The notes under the pieces are model-generated. The model had not been told where the DNA came from and made no database searches. It saw only the letters and a list, made by a program, of their open reading frames with translations. Below are positions 1 to 7,382 of a stretch of 32,871 nucleotides of DNA, piece by piece. The position numbers were made by a program, and so were the translations under genes. The stretch's first letter is position 1, and the number at the start of each line of letters is the position of its first letter. The DNA comes from Reyranella sp. (lineage in GTDB: Bacteria > Pseudomonadota > Alphaproteobacteria > Reyranellales > Reyranellaceae). Where the stretch lies: the NCBI GenBank assembly GCA_017990895.1, contig JAGNNA010000007.1, positions 1 through 32,871 of the forward strand, given 5' to 3'.

Positions 1-203
1 TCGTCGACCGCGAACAGCGTGTCCCACACCATGTAGCCGTGGTTGCGCTGGATGTAGGCCGTGGTCCAGATCGGATCGAGAATCTTCACGTCCGAATGCA
101 TCACGACCTTGAGCGTCTGCGCCTGCACCGGGGCAGCGGCCATGACGCCGCCGAGCCCTGCTGCAGCGATGACGGCCAATGCCGATTTCCTGAATGAAAT
201 CAT
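1..203 (-). CDS. ABC transporter solute-binding protein, family 5 type (5' end only)
   Basis: The reverse strand from ATG at 203 reads about 67 codons before leaving the window. The product starts with a typical export signal: MISFRK, a hydrophobic Ala/Gly-rich stretch, and a cleavage-like APVQAQ site near residues 24-29. The mature start, TLKVVMHSDVKILDPIW, then a TAYIQRNHGYMVWDTLF block, resembles periplasmic binding proteins of peptide/opine/nickel ABC importers (SBP family 5), where 'LDP...' and 'Y..LF' occur at this point. A GGGAG Shine-Dalgarno lies about 10 bases before the ATG (revcomp of 214-220). The body and substrate are outside the window, so specificity cannot be judged. The 129 bases between this gene and the next should hold its promoter, but I see no convincing -35/-10 pair. 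Confidence 0.75.
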   Translation of the reverse strand, partial: MISFRKSALAVIAAAGLGGVMAAAPVQAQTLKVVMHSDVKILDPIWTTAYIQRNHGYMVWDTLFAVD

Positions 204-332
204 GATTTTTTAGCTCCCTGTCTCGCGGCCATTTCTTGTCCTCGCACGAACTTGCAAGAATCGAGCCGCCCCACGGGACAGTAGCAGCCGGGAACCCCCC
301 TCTGACAAGCCGATTCAGAGGCCGCGCAGATG

Positions 333-1313
333 TCAGCGCGGCTTGTTGATCGCCTGCTCGAGCAGCTGGAGCACGCCTTCGGAGGCGGCGGAGGCGACGA
401 TGTCGCCGAAACCCGCCCACGAACCCTTGGCCGCGGCCAGCGGCACCGGATTGGACTGCTCGATGTCGCCGACATTCTTGCCGGCCGGATCCTTTACGAT
501 CCATTTGACGACCAGCCTGGCCATGCGGTCGTCGATCGGCGTCATGTTCACCGTGCCGACCACCGTGAACGCGCCTTCTTCTGCCTGGTCGACGATCACG
601 AGCTTGCTCGATCCCAGCGCACGCCGCATTCCGGACGTGAGTTGCCGATTGCCATCGGACGGCGCGCCGGTGACCGGCGCTACCAGCACCTTGACCTGCG
701 GTTCGGCGGGCTTGGCGGCGACTGGCGTCGGAACGGTCGTGGTCTTGGCGGGGCCGTCCGACGGCGCGGGCGGCGCGGCCATGGGATCGGGCGGGAATTC
801 GTAGGGAATGGTGACGCCTGCCGCGACCTGGCCGGGAGCTTTGGGAATGAAATTCGGCGGTTTGCCGATCAAGGTAGCGACCCGGGGGGCGGCCTGCTGC
901 GCGATCCGGGAGACCAGGCGCTCGGCCTGCTCGGCATAGTCCTCCGGCGGGGCCCGCGTCTTCACGGTCGCCGGCTCGTCGGTGCGCGGCTTGCCACGGA
1001 TGCGCCAGTCGACCTGGACCTCGATCGACATCCCGGCGTCGCGGGTGCTCATCACGCCGTCGACCTGGACCGGGGCTTCGGTCGGCGCCACGGCGGCCAT
1101 GATCCCGTAGGATTGCAGCTCGACGGCCAGCGCCGCCGCGACCCGCTCGCCCATCTGCGGCGGCATGTTGCGCGGCGGGCTGATCGCGACCTCGACCTTG
1201 TCGCGGATCTGGCGTCCCTGCGAAACCTGGGACGGATCGTGTTCGAAAGGCCTGGGCGATCCACCGCACGCCGCGAGGGCGAGCAGGCAGAGCAGCATCA
1301 CAACATGGCGCAT
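333..1313 (-). CDS. Putative lipoprotein of unknown function
   Basis: 326 residues. The N-terminus is a clear lipoprotein signal: MRHVVMLLCLLALAAC with lipobox LAAC and Cys16 as the lipidation site, so the protein should be membrane-anchored on the periplasmic side. The rest has two related-looking alpha/beta halves (about 40-130 and 205-320) joined by a Pro/Ala-rich linker (about 165-205). This resembles periplasmic proteins with two weakly conserved repeats, but I do not recognise a named family. It follows pgeF on the same strand after 54 bases and probably ends the lgt-midA-pgeF transcription unit. No catalytic motif is visible. Confidence 0.7.
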   Translation of the reverse strand: MRHVVMLLCLLALAACGGSPRPFEHDPSQVSQGRQIRDKVEVAISPPRNMPPQMGERVAAALAVELQSYGIMAAVAPTEAPVQVDGVMSTRDAGMSIEVQVDWRIRGKPRTDEPATVKTRAPPEDYAEQAERLVSRIAQQAAPRVATLIGKPPNFIPKAPGQVAAGVTIPYEFPPDPMAAPPAPSDGPAKTTTVPTPVAAKPAEPQVKVLVAPVTGAPSDGNRQLTSGMRRALGSSKLVIVDQAEEGAFTVVGTVNMTPIDDRMARLVVKWIVKDPAGKNVGDIEQSNPVPLAAAKGSWAGFGDIVASAASEGVLQLLEQAINKPR

Positions 1314-1367
1314 GTCGCGATTACCCCGAGCAGGCAGCAGGCCATCAGGATGATGAAATAGGGCACG

Positions 1368-2135
1368 TCAGGCCGAGAGGGCGATCGCCGACAGGCCGCG
1401 CCCGTAGTCGCGCACCCCCTGCAGCGTGTTGCGCCGGTAGCTGAAGAAATCGTCGGTGCCGGTGAGCGTGTCGTGGCCGGTGGCGGTGACGGCAACGCCG
1501 TTGCGCGCGATGCGGTGCACGAGATAGCCCGGCAGGTCGAACATGAAATGACCGGCACGTGTCGCGGTCCGGAAGAAGGCGGCGTTCGCCTCGTCCTGCG
1601 CCAGAAAGGGCGCGGGAAACTCAGGCCCGACCTCATAGGATTGCGGCCCGATGCAGGGACCGACGACGACCCGGATGCGTTCGCGCCGGGCGCCGAGCTT
1701 TTCCATCGCTGCGATGGTCTGGTCGACGACCCCGCCCAGCGCGCCCTTCCAGCCGGCATGCGCCGCGCCGATCACCGAGGCCTCGCCGTCGGCCAGCAGC
1801 ACCGGTGCGCAGTCGGCTGCCAGCACGCCCAGGACCACGCCCGGCCGGTCCGTGACCAGACCGTCGGCCTTCGGCGCACCGGGCGAACTCCAGCGTTCGT
1901 CGGCGACGGTGAGCACGTCGGTCGAGTGGGTCTGGTGCACGGTCTGCAGGTCGGGCTCGTCCAGGCCGAACTGATCGGCCACGCGGCGGCGATTCTCGCG
2001 CACGTTTTCGGGCGAATCGCCCGATCCGTAGCCGCAGTTCAGCGAGGAATAGAGACCTGTGCTGACACCGCCCCGGCGGGTGAAGAAGCGGTGCTGCACC
2101 CCGTCGAGGGCGGCGAGGGTCTGGGCCTGAATCAT
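1368..2135 (-). CDS. pgeF: Purine nucleoside phosphorylase / multicopper-polyphenol oxidase family (YfiH/PgeF)
   Basis: 255 residues, normal for the YfiH/LACC1 family. The zinc-site residues are visible: His70 in VHQTHSTDV, Cys109 in AADCAPVLL and His126 in GAAHAGWKG, matching the His-Cys-His triad of E. coli YfiH. Members are cytoplasmic enzymes described as purine nucleoside phosphorylase/adenosine deaminase-like and linked to correct peptidoglycan composition. The ATG directly follows the TAA of midA (2136-2138), so the two are translationally coupled. The lgt-midA-pgeF order is common in alphaproteobacteria and supports the call. Confidence 0.93.
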   Translation of the reverse strand: MIQAQTLAALDGVQHRFFTRRGGVSTGLYSSLNCGYGSGDSPENVRENRRRVADQFGLDEPDLQTVHQTHSTDVLTVADERWSSPGAPKADGLVTDRPGVVLGVLAADCAPVLLADGEASVIGAAHAGWKGALGGVVDQTIAAMEKLGARRERIRVVVGPCIGPQSYEVGPEFPAPFLAQDEANAAFFRTATRAGHFMFDLPGYLVHRIARNGVAVTATGHDTLTGTDDFFSYRRNTLQGVRDYGRGLSAIALSA

Positions 2136-3227
2136 TTATTGGTCCGAGAGGGCTTCGTCCGAGGGGGTGTCGATAAAGCCGGCTGGCGGAGCGCTCTTGC
2201 CGTCGCCGAGAGCCAGCACGCGGAAGAGGGTGCCCATTTGGTCGGGCGCGATCAAGCGGGCCGATGCCGCATCGATGGCATCGGCCTGCGCGGCTTTTGC
2301 ATTGCGCTTCAGGACCTGCGCCCGCTCGGGAAGACCCAGTCGGCGCAGGAACTCGCCCTGGCCGACCGGCCCGTAGGTCGCGATGCCGGAGGCCGCGGCG
2401 AGGGCTGCGAAGTCGACATGGGCGCTGAGGTCGGTCTCGCCAGGGCGATCGAGGATGCCCGCCCCCTGATGGCCGCGCACCGCCTGCAGCGAGGCGGCGC
2501 GGCCCGCGCTCTCCAGCCCGTAGTCGATGATGAGCGCCCAGCCGCCATCGCGGGCGATGCGCACGCCGATCGCAGCGGCCAGCGACCGTCCGGCCTCGCT
2601 GAGTTCGGCTTCGGCGCCTTCGCCGGCATCGGGCAGCAGCGAGGCGAAGGGCGTGTTGCCCGGCGCCAGGGCCAACCGCAGCCCGTCATGCTCGTCGAGG
2701 CCGACCATGCGCTCGCGCCAGCCGCTCGCGGTGCGATGGAACTGGCGGACCGGCAGCGCATCGAAGAATTCGTTGGCGACCAGCAGCAGAGGCCCCTCGG
2801 GCACCTCGTCGAAACGTTCGTGCCAGGTCGGATGGTAGGCCTGCAGCGCGGCGCGCTGGGCCTCGCGCATCGGTGCATTGGTGTCGACCAGATGCAGGTC
2901 GACCGCGGCGTGGAAGCCGGGCACGCCGCGCGTCGCCCGCAGCGCATCGGCCATCAGCGTGCCGCGACCGGGTCCGAGCTCGACCAGCCGCACCGGAGAC
3001 GGCCGGCCCATCGCCAGCCAGCGCTCGGCCAGCCAGGCGCCGATCAACTCTCCGAACATCTGCGAGATCTCGGGGGCGGTGGTGAAGTCGCCAGCGGCGC
3101 CGACGGGCACGGCGCGGCGATAGTAGCCGAGCCGTGGATGACCCAGCGCCTCGGCCATGAAGTCGGCCAGCGAGATCGGCCCGGTGAGCGCGATGCGTCG
3201 CGCGATCAGCCCGCCCAGCTCGGTCAC
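2136..3227 (-). CDS. midA: Class I SAM-dependent methyltransferase, MidA/NDUFAF7 family
   Basis: 363 residues. The N-terminal block ISLADFMAEALGHPRLGYY and GDFTTAPEISQMFGELIG are hallmarks of the MidA/NDUFAF7 (DUF185) family. The SAM-binding glycine motif VELGPGRGT is at about 82-90, and a later VANEFFDALPV block is also typical. The mitochondrial homologue methylates an arginine of complex I subunit NDUFS2; the bacterial substrate is less certain, so complex I assembly is inference. The start is GTG at 3227, ten bases after the lgt stop, without a strong Shine-Dalgarno, which suggests coupling to lgt. It abuts pgeF with no gap. Confidence 0.92.
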   Translation of the reverse strand: MTELGGLIARRIALTGPISLADFMAEALGHPRLGYYRRAVPVGAAGDFTTAPEISQMFGELIGAWLAERWLAMGRPSPVRLVELGPGRGTLMADALRATRGVPGFHAAVDLHLVDTNAPMREAQRAALQAYHPTWHERFDEVPEGPLLLVANEFFDALPVRQFHRTASGWRERMVGLDEHDGLRLALAPGNTPFASLLPDAGEGAEAELSEAGRSLAAAIGVRIARDGGWALIIDYGLESAGRAASLQAVRGHQGAGILDRPGETDLSAHVDFAALAAASGIATYGPVGQGEFLRRLGLPERAQVLKRNAKAAQADAIDAASARLIAPDQMGTLFRVLALGDGKSAPPAGFIDTPSDEALSDQ

Positions 3228-3237
3228 GGCGACCCGA

Positions 3238-4059
3238 TCACGGCAGGGCGGGCTTGCGGTAGGCCCGCAGGATCACCCAGACGCCGAACAGCAGCACCGG
3301 CAGCGACAGCAGCATGCCCATGGTGATCGGCCCCCACAGGTAGCCGAGATGCGCGTCGGGTTCGCGGAACAGCTCGCCCACGATGCGGGCGAGCCCGTAG
3401 CCGGCGCAGAACACGCCGGTGAGCAGGCCGGGCCGGCGTCGGCCTTCGGTGAGTTTCCACACCGCGACGACGACGAGGGTCAGCAGCACGCCCTCGAAGA
3501 AGGCTTGGTAGAGCTGGCTCGGGTGGCGCGGCAACGGTCCGCCGCGCGGGAAGACCATGGCCCAGGGCACGTCGCTCACGCGGCCCCACAGCTCGCCGTT
3601 GATGAAATTGGCGAGGCGGCCGAAGAACAGGCCGAGCGGCGCCACGATCGCCACCAGGTCCGACAGCATGAAGGGATCGGCCTTGTTGCGCATCGCGAAG
3701 AGCAGGATGGCGGCGATGACGCCCAGCAGCCCGCCGTGGAAGGACATGCCGCCCTCCCACAGGGTGAGCGCCGCCAGCGGATGCTCGATGTAGAAGCCCG
3801 GCTTGTAGAACAGCACGTAGCCCAGCCGTCCGCCCAGGATGACGCCCAGCGCGGCCCACAGCAGGAAATCGTCGATCTTGAGCGGCGACAGCACCTTGGG
3901 CGGCTGCTCGCAGACGCGGCGCATCACCTGCCAGCCGATCACGAGACCCGCGATGTAGGCCAGGGCGTACCAGCGGAGGGCGAAGGGCCCGAGCTGGACC
4001 AGGACCGGGTCGATCTGGGGGTAGGGGATCGCCAGGAGGATCGCGGAAAGTGTGTTCAT
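3238..4059 (-). CDS. lgt: Phosphatidylglycerol--prolipoprotein diacylglyceryl transferase
   Basis: 273 residues with several membrane helices. Lgt transfers diacylglycerol from phosphatidylglycerol to the lipobox cysteine of prolipoproteins, the first step of lipoprotein maturation in the inner membrane. The family signature is seen as GRLANFINGE at 147-156 (Arg148, Asn151, Asn154, Glu156), with Ala150 where Gly is usual. The essential His of E. coli Lgt (His103) corresponds to His108 in MSFHGG. Length and the FALRWYALAY segment (26-35) agree with the family. It heads the lgt-midA-pgeF-lipoprotein unit. A TATAAG element lies about 10 bases upstream of the ATG (revcomp near 4070), but I cannot pair it with a good -35. 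Confidence 0.96.
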   Translation of the reverse strand: MNTLSAILLAIPYPQIDPVLVQLGPFALRWYALAYIAGLVIGWQVMRRVCEQPPKVLSPLKIDDFLLWAALGVILGGRLGYVLFYKPGFYIEHPLAALTLWEGGMSFHGGLLGVIAAILLFAMRNKADPFMLSDLVAIVAPLGLFFGRLANFINGELWGRVSDVPWAMVFPRGGPLPRHPSQLYQAFFEGVLLTLVVVAVWKLTEGRRRPGLLTGVFCAGYGLARIVGELFREPDAHLGYLWGPITMGMLLSLPVLLFGVWVILRAYRKPALP

Positions 4060-4103
4060 GAGGGCGACCCTTATAGCGGGGGAAACGCGTCCCTAAAATC
4101 GTC

Positions 4104-4133
4104 GCGGCGCCGATCCGGGGGGATCGGCGCCGC
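4104..4133 (-). terminator. Strong hairpin downstream of the YbjN-type gene
   Basis: Perfect 13-base arms GCGGCGCCGATCC and GGATCGGCGCCGC flank a GGGG loop. It lies between the YbjN-type gene (stop at 4200) and lgt (start 4059), both on the minus strand. On that strand the stem is followed after a few bases by ATTTTAG rather than a clean T-run, so it may be a terminator or a transcript-stabilising hairpin. Confidence 0.55.
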
Positions 4134-4199
4134 TGTGACTATCCGAACGAGATGTTATTGGTTTTTTGAGAGAGGGGGCGTCGGAAGGTCCTTGTCGGC

Positions 4200-4709
4200 T
4201 CAGGCTTCGCCGACCGTCTCGAGGATCGAGGCGGTCAACGCGTCGGCGGGGCTCTTGCCGGCCCACACGACGTACTGAAAGGCGGGGTAGAAGCGCTCGC
4301 TCTCGGTGATCGCCACCTCGACGAGATCGTTCAGCTGCTCCGCCATCAGGCCGTTGGTCCCGCGCAGCGGGATGGCGTGGCGGAACATCGGCAGGCCTTC
4401 TTCGCTCCACAGATCGAAGTGACCCAGCCACATCTTCTCGTTGATCAGGCCCAGCAGGCAGTGGATGTCGCTGTGCCGCTCGACCGGGATGCGGACGTCG
4501 TAGGCGCAGGTGAAATGCAGCGCCTCGACATCGTCGCGCCAGCTGAAGAACATGCGGTAGTCGCACCAGCGGCCGGCGACCTCGACGGCGATCTCCCGGT
4601 CCGAGGTCCGGTCGAACGGCCAGTCGTTGGCGGCCACAACCCTCTCGATCATCTCAAGCGGATTGAGGTCGGCTTTCCGTCTGGTCCGCTCCTGTCGCGA
4701 TAACGCCAT
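4200..4709 (-). CDS. YbjN domain-containing protein
   Basis: 169 residues from ATG at 4709. The sequence runs MALSRQERTRRKADLNPLEMIERV and then contains IAVEVAGRWCDYRMFFSW, HFTCAYDVRIP and LLGLINEKMWLGHFDLW, the pattern of YbjN-family proteins (a type III secretion chaperone-like fold; putative sensory-transduction regulators in annotation). The molecular function is not established. A TTG at 4724 would add five residues, but GGGGAG at revcomp 4716-4721 is well spaced for the ATG at 4709, which I prefer. It is monocistronic, followed by a strong hairpin, and divergent from the cyanate operon. Confidence 0.85.
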   Translation of the reverse strand: MALSRQERTRRKADLNPLEMIERVVAANDWPFDRTSDREIAVEVAGRWCDYRMFFSWRDDVEALHFTCAYDVRIPVERHSDIHCLLGLINEKMWLGHFDLWSEEGLPMFRHAIPLRGTNGLMAEQLNDLVEVAITESERFYPAFQYVVWAGKSPADALTASILETVGEA

Positions 4710-4946
4710 CGACCCGCTCCCCAACCATTTCCGCCGTGCGGCCCATCAGGAGCCATTCTTGAGGCGGGTGGTCGACATATCGTGGTGGGTACCCAACATC
4801 CCACTAGCGGTAGCCTGCCAAAGGATGATGGGAGGCGCAATGGGAAATGCCCGTGTAAAACGGGGAAAGAGTCAGGGATTCCATGAATTTAATCCCCAAC
4901 GTTAAGATTCGAATCCCGCGATTCCGCAGAACGATCCGGGATAATC
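4710..4946. other. Intergenic region between divergent genes, mostly unassigned
   Basis: With the control elements at 4947-5030, this is the only gap over 300 bases. It is visibly less GC-rich than its flanks. It contains the palindromes TGGGTACCCA (about 4787-4796) and GATTCGAATC (about 4906-4915) and one tiny open frame (4840-4905). The promoter of the YbjN-type gene should lie here on the minus strand, but no clear -35/-10 pair is seen. No RNA gene is recognised. Confidence 0.5.
4840..4905 (+). CDS. Possible 21-residue small ORF (speculative)
   Basis: ATG at 4840 is preceded by GGGAGG (4830-4835) at a 4-base spacing, a better ribosome site than several real genes here have. It encodes MGNARVKRGKSQGFHEFNPQR and stops with TAA. 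The peptide is basic and matches nothing I recognise. It lies upstream of the sigma-54 promoter, so it would need its own promoter. It may be chance. Confidence 0.2.
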   Translation: MGNARVKRGKSQGFHEFNPQR

Positions 4947-4963
4947 TGCTCAATATTTGAGCA
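4947..4963 (+). promoter_or_regulatory. NtrC-like enhancer dyad
   Basis: TGCTCAA-TAT-TTGAGCA is a perfect 7-3-7 inverted repeat. It keeps the TGC-N11-GCA frame of the NtrC consensus (TGCACCA-N3-TGGTGCA). Its centre is about 87 bases upstream of the start predicted from the sigma-54 promoter, a usual place for an enhancer-binding protein. The NtrC assignment is inference. Confidence 0.6.
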
Positions 4964-5015
4964 AACACGGCGTCGCGCATCGGTCTCTCTACGGTTTCTG
5001 CACGTCATGAGCGAT

Positions 5016-5030
5016 TGGCACACGGCTTGC
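5016..5030 (+). promoter_or_regulatory. Sigma-54 (RpoN) -24/-12 promoter
   Basis: TGGCAC-ACGGC-TTGC matches the RpoN consensus TGGCAC-N5-TTGC without mismatch. Transcription should start near 5042, and the AAGGAGG Shine-Dalgarno at 5049-5055 with ATG at 5063 follows directly. This rules out a TTG at 5015 as the start of the binding-protein gene. The element places the cyanate operon under a sigma-54 activator, most likely NtrC. Confidence 0.85.
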
Positions 5031-5062
5031 CTCTTGACCCTCCGAGACAAGGAGGCTTCCCG

Positions 5063-6430
5063 ATGTTCAAGGACCCGTTCGACCCGAAGGCCCTGCTCGG
5101 CCGCGGGGGCTGCAGCTGCGGCGGCAACCACGCCCAGGCCGACCATGCCCGCCTGACCGCGGCCGCCGTGCCGTCCGGTGAGGAGGATCGCTGGAACCGG
5201 GTCGTCGACGCCGCCGTGCTGCGCGCGGTTTTCCCGGTCGATGCCCAGCGCCGTCAGTTCCTGAAGACGGTCGGCGCGGCCACCGCGATGGCCGCCATCT
5301 CCTCGGTCCTGCCGCTCGGCGCCGCCCGAGAGGCCTTCGCCCAGGGTGGGGCGCCGGAGAAGAAGGACCTCAAGGTCGGATTCATCCCGATCACCTGCGC
5401 CACGCCGATCATCATGGCCCATCCGATGGGCTTCTATTCCAAGCAAGGGCTCAACGTCGAAGTCGTGAAGACGGCCGGCTGGGCGGTGATCCGCGACAAG
5501 TCGCTGGCCAAGGAATACGACGCCTCGCACATGCTCTCGCCGATGCCGCTCGCGATCTCGCTGGGTGTCGGCTCGAACCCGGTGCCGTGGACCATGCCGG
5601 CGATCGAGAACATCAACGGCCAGGCGATCACGCTCGCGAACAAGCACAAGGACAAGCGCAACCCGAAGGACTGGAAGGGCTTCCGCTTCGCCGTGCCGTT
5701 CGACTATTCGATGCACAACTATCTGCTGCGCTACTACGTGGCGGAGGCGGGCCTCGACCCGGACAAGGACATCTCGATCCGCTCGGTGCCGCCGCCGGAG
5801 ATGGTGGCCAACCTGCGCGCCGACAATATCGACGGCTATCTCGGCCCCGACCCGTTCAACCAGCGCGCCGTGTTCGACGGCATCGGCTTCATCCACCTGC
5901 TGACCAAGGAACTGTGGGACGGCCATCCCTGCTGCGCGTTCACGGTGAGCAAGGAATTCGCCACCCAGAACCCGAATTCTTATCGCGCGCTGCTGAAGGC
6001 GATCATCGATGCCACGGCGTACGCCCACAAGCAGGAGAACCGCAAGGAGATCGCCAAGGCGATCGCGCCGGCCAACTACCTGAACCAGCCGGAGACGGTT
6101 CTCGAGCAGATCCTGACCGGCACCTATGCCGACGGGCTGGGCGGCGTGAAGAAGGATCCCAACCGCATCGACTTCGATCCCTTCCCCTGGAACCAGTTCG
6201 CCATCTGGATCATGACCCAGATGAAGCGCTGGGGTCAGCTCAAGGCCGATGTCGATTACGCCAAGGTCGCGTCCGAGGTCTATCTCGCCACCGACACCGC
6301 GACCATGATGAAGGAGATGGGCCTCATCCCGCCTGACCCGTCGAAGAAGACGATCGTGGTGATGGGCAAACCCTTCGATCCGGCCAAGCCCGACGAATAC
6401 GTGAACAGCTTCGCCATCAAGCGGAGCTAA
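5063..6430 (+). CDS. cynA: NrtA/CynA-type periplasmic binding protein (cyanate/nitrate/bicarbonate family)
   Basis: 455 residues. The start is ATG 5063 after AAGGAGG. The mature domain (about 95-455) has LKVGFIPITCATPIIMAHPMGFY and later VANLRADNIDGYLGPDPFNQRAV and GHPCCAF, the NrtA/CmpA/CynA pattern. Export is probably by the Tat route: RRQFLK at 63-68, an Ala-rich h-region, and a likely cleavage after AFAQ near 94. Before the Tat motif is a long N-region with Cys17, Cys19, His23 and His28 (GCSCGGNHAQADH), an unusual metal-ligand-like cluster. The ligand is inferred as cyanate because cyanase is the last gene of the operon; nitrate or another anion remains possible. Confidence 0.85.
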   Translation: MFKDPFDPKALLGRGGCSCGGNHAQADHARLTAAAVPSGEEDRWNRVVDAAVLRAVFPVDAQRRQFLKTVGAATAMAAISSVLPLGAAREAFAQGGAPEKKDLKVGFIPITCATPIIMAHPMGFYSKQGLNVEVVKTAGWAVIRDKSLAKEYDASHMLSPMPLAISLGVGSNPVPWTMPAIENINGQAITLANKHKDKRNPKDWKGFRFAVPFDYSMHNYLLRYYVAEAGLDPDKDISIRSVPPPEMVANLRADNIDGYLGPDPFNQRAVFDGIGFIHLLTKELWDGHPCCAFTVSKEFATQNPNSYRALLKAIIDATAYAHKQENRKEIAKAIAPANYLNQPETVLEQILTGTYADGLGGVKKDPNRIDFDPFPWNQFAIWIMTQMKRWGQLKADVDYAKVASEVYLATDTATMMKEMGLIPPDPSKKTIVVMGKPFDPAKPDEYVNSFAIKRS

Positions 6431-6452
6431 GATGATGAATCCGTATCAAGTG

Positions 6453-6530
6453 CTGGGGGCGCGTGACTCCAGTCACGCGTCATGCTCGGTAGTCGAAGAA
6501 GATCGCGCCACTGGAGTGGCGCGCCCCCAG
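6453..6530. repeat. REP-like paired-hairpin element, copy 1
   Basis: Inverted arms of 27 bases lie at 6453-6479 and 6504-6530, both with CTGGGGGCGCG at the outer end. Each arm is itself a hairpin: CGCGTGACT-CC-AGTCACGCG on the left and CGCGCCACT-GG-AGTGGCGCG on the right. The left differs from the right at four positions, but in pairs that keep the stem intact. It sits between cynA and cynB; related copies are at 15200 and 20785. Confidence 0.85.
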
Positions 6531-6532
6531 CG

Positions 6533-7378
6533 ATGAAGACCTCGCTGGGCGTCCGGGCGGGCTTGCTGTCGGTGCTGATCTTCGTGGCCATCGTCGGCAT
6601 CTGGCATGTCGCCACCATGCCGGTGGCAGCAACCGGCCCGGCGATGGACCCGGAATATGCCAAGCTGGTGGGCGCCGCAGCGGCCACCGGGTCGAAGTCG
6701 GCGATGCCGACGCCGGCCGACATCGGCGCCACGATCTGGAGGCACCTCGCCGATCCGTTCTACGTGCGCGGCAGCAACGACAAGGGTATCGGCATCCAGC
6801 TCGCCTATTCGCTGGGCCGTGTGCTGCTGGGCTTCGGCCTTGCGGCGCTGGTAGCGATTCCGCTCGGCTTCCTGATCGGCATGTCGCCGCTGGTCTATCG
6901 GGCGCTCGATCCGTTCATCCAGATCCTGAAGCCGGTCTCGCCGCTCGCCTGGATGCCGCTCGCGCTCTACACGATCAAGGACAGCGCCATCTCCTCGATC
7001 TTCGTGATCTTCATCTGCTCGGTCTGGCCGATGCTGATCAACACCGCGTTCGGGGTCGGCAGCGTGCGCCGCGAATGGCTAAACGTGGCGCGCACGCTCG
7101 AGGTCGGCCCCTTCCGCACCGCCTTCAAGGTGATCCTGCCGGCCGCCGCGCCGACCATCATGACCGGCATGCGCATCTCCGTCGGCATCGCCTGGCTGGT
7201 GATCGTGGCGGCCGAGATGCTCGTGGGCGGCACCGGCATCGGCTACTTCGTGTGGAACGAGTGGAACAACCTCTCGATCGCCAACATCGTGACCGCGATC
7301 CTGCTGATCGGCCTGGTCGGTCTCCTGCTCGACCAAGGCCTCGCTTGGCTCGCCAGGCTCGTTACCTATCCGGAGTGA
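6533..7378 (+). CDS. cynB: ABC transporter permease, NrtB/CynB type
   Basis: 281 residues from ATG 6533. Hydrophobic helices start at about 7-25 (LLSVLIFVAIVGIWHVA), and a BPD_transp_1 domain follows from about 90. The cytoplasmic EAA-type loop is seen in the segment EWLNVARTLEVGPFRTAFKVILPAAAPTI, where the ATPase docks. This is the membrane pore of the importer. No Shine-Dalgarno precedes the ATG because the REP-like element ends three bases upstream. A 34-codon frame from 6432 ends at TGA 6534-6536, overlapping the ATG as ATGA, so reinitiation is possible. An ATG at 6482 inside the repeat would give 17 low-complexity residues and is less likely. Confidence 0.88.
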   Translation: MKTSLGVRAGLLSVLIFVAIVGIWHVATMPVAATGPAMDPEYAKLVGAAAATGSKSAMPTPADIGATIWRHLADPFYVRGSNDKGIGIQLAYSLGRVLLGFGLAALVAIPLGFLIGMSPLVYRALDPFIQILKPVSPLAWMPLALYTIKDSAISSIFVIFICSVWPMLINTAFGVGSVRREWLNVARTLEVGPFRTAFKVILPAAAPTIMTGMRISVGIAWLVIVAAEMLVGGTGIGYFVWNEWNNLSIANIVTAILLIGLVGLLLDQGLAWLARLVTYPE

Positions 7379-7382
7379 GGCG

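Noticed and set aside
1473-3326. 617-codon plus-strand frame
   Set aside because: It is antisense to pgeF and midA, both of which carry clear family motifs; the composition is Arg/Gly/Ala shadow-like.
4900-4930. TTCGAATCCCGC looks like a tRNA T-arm
   Set aside because: The 5' side of the arm does not pair, and no acceptor, D or anticodon stem can be found around it.
5015-5062. TTG at 5015 as the start of cynA
   Set aside because: It lies inside the sigma-54 promoter and upstream of the predicted transcription start; ATG 5063 has an ideal AAGGAGG.
6482-6532. ATG 6482 as the cynB start
   Set aside because: It is in the repeat spacer and would add 17 residues encoded largely by the REP-like hairpin, with no ribosome site.
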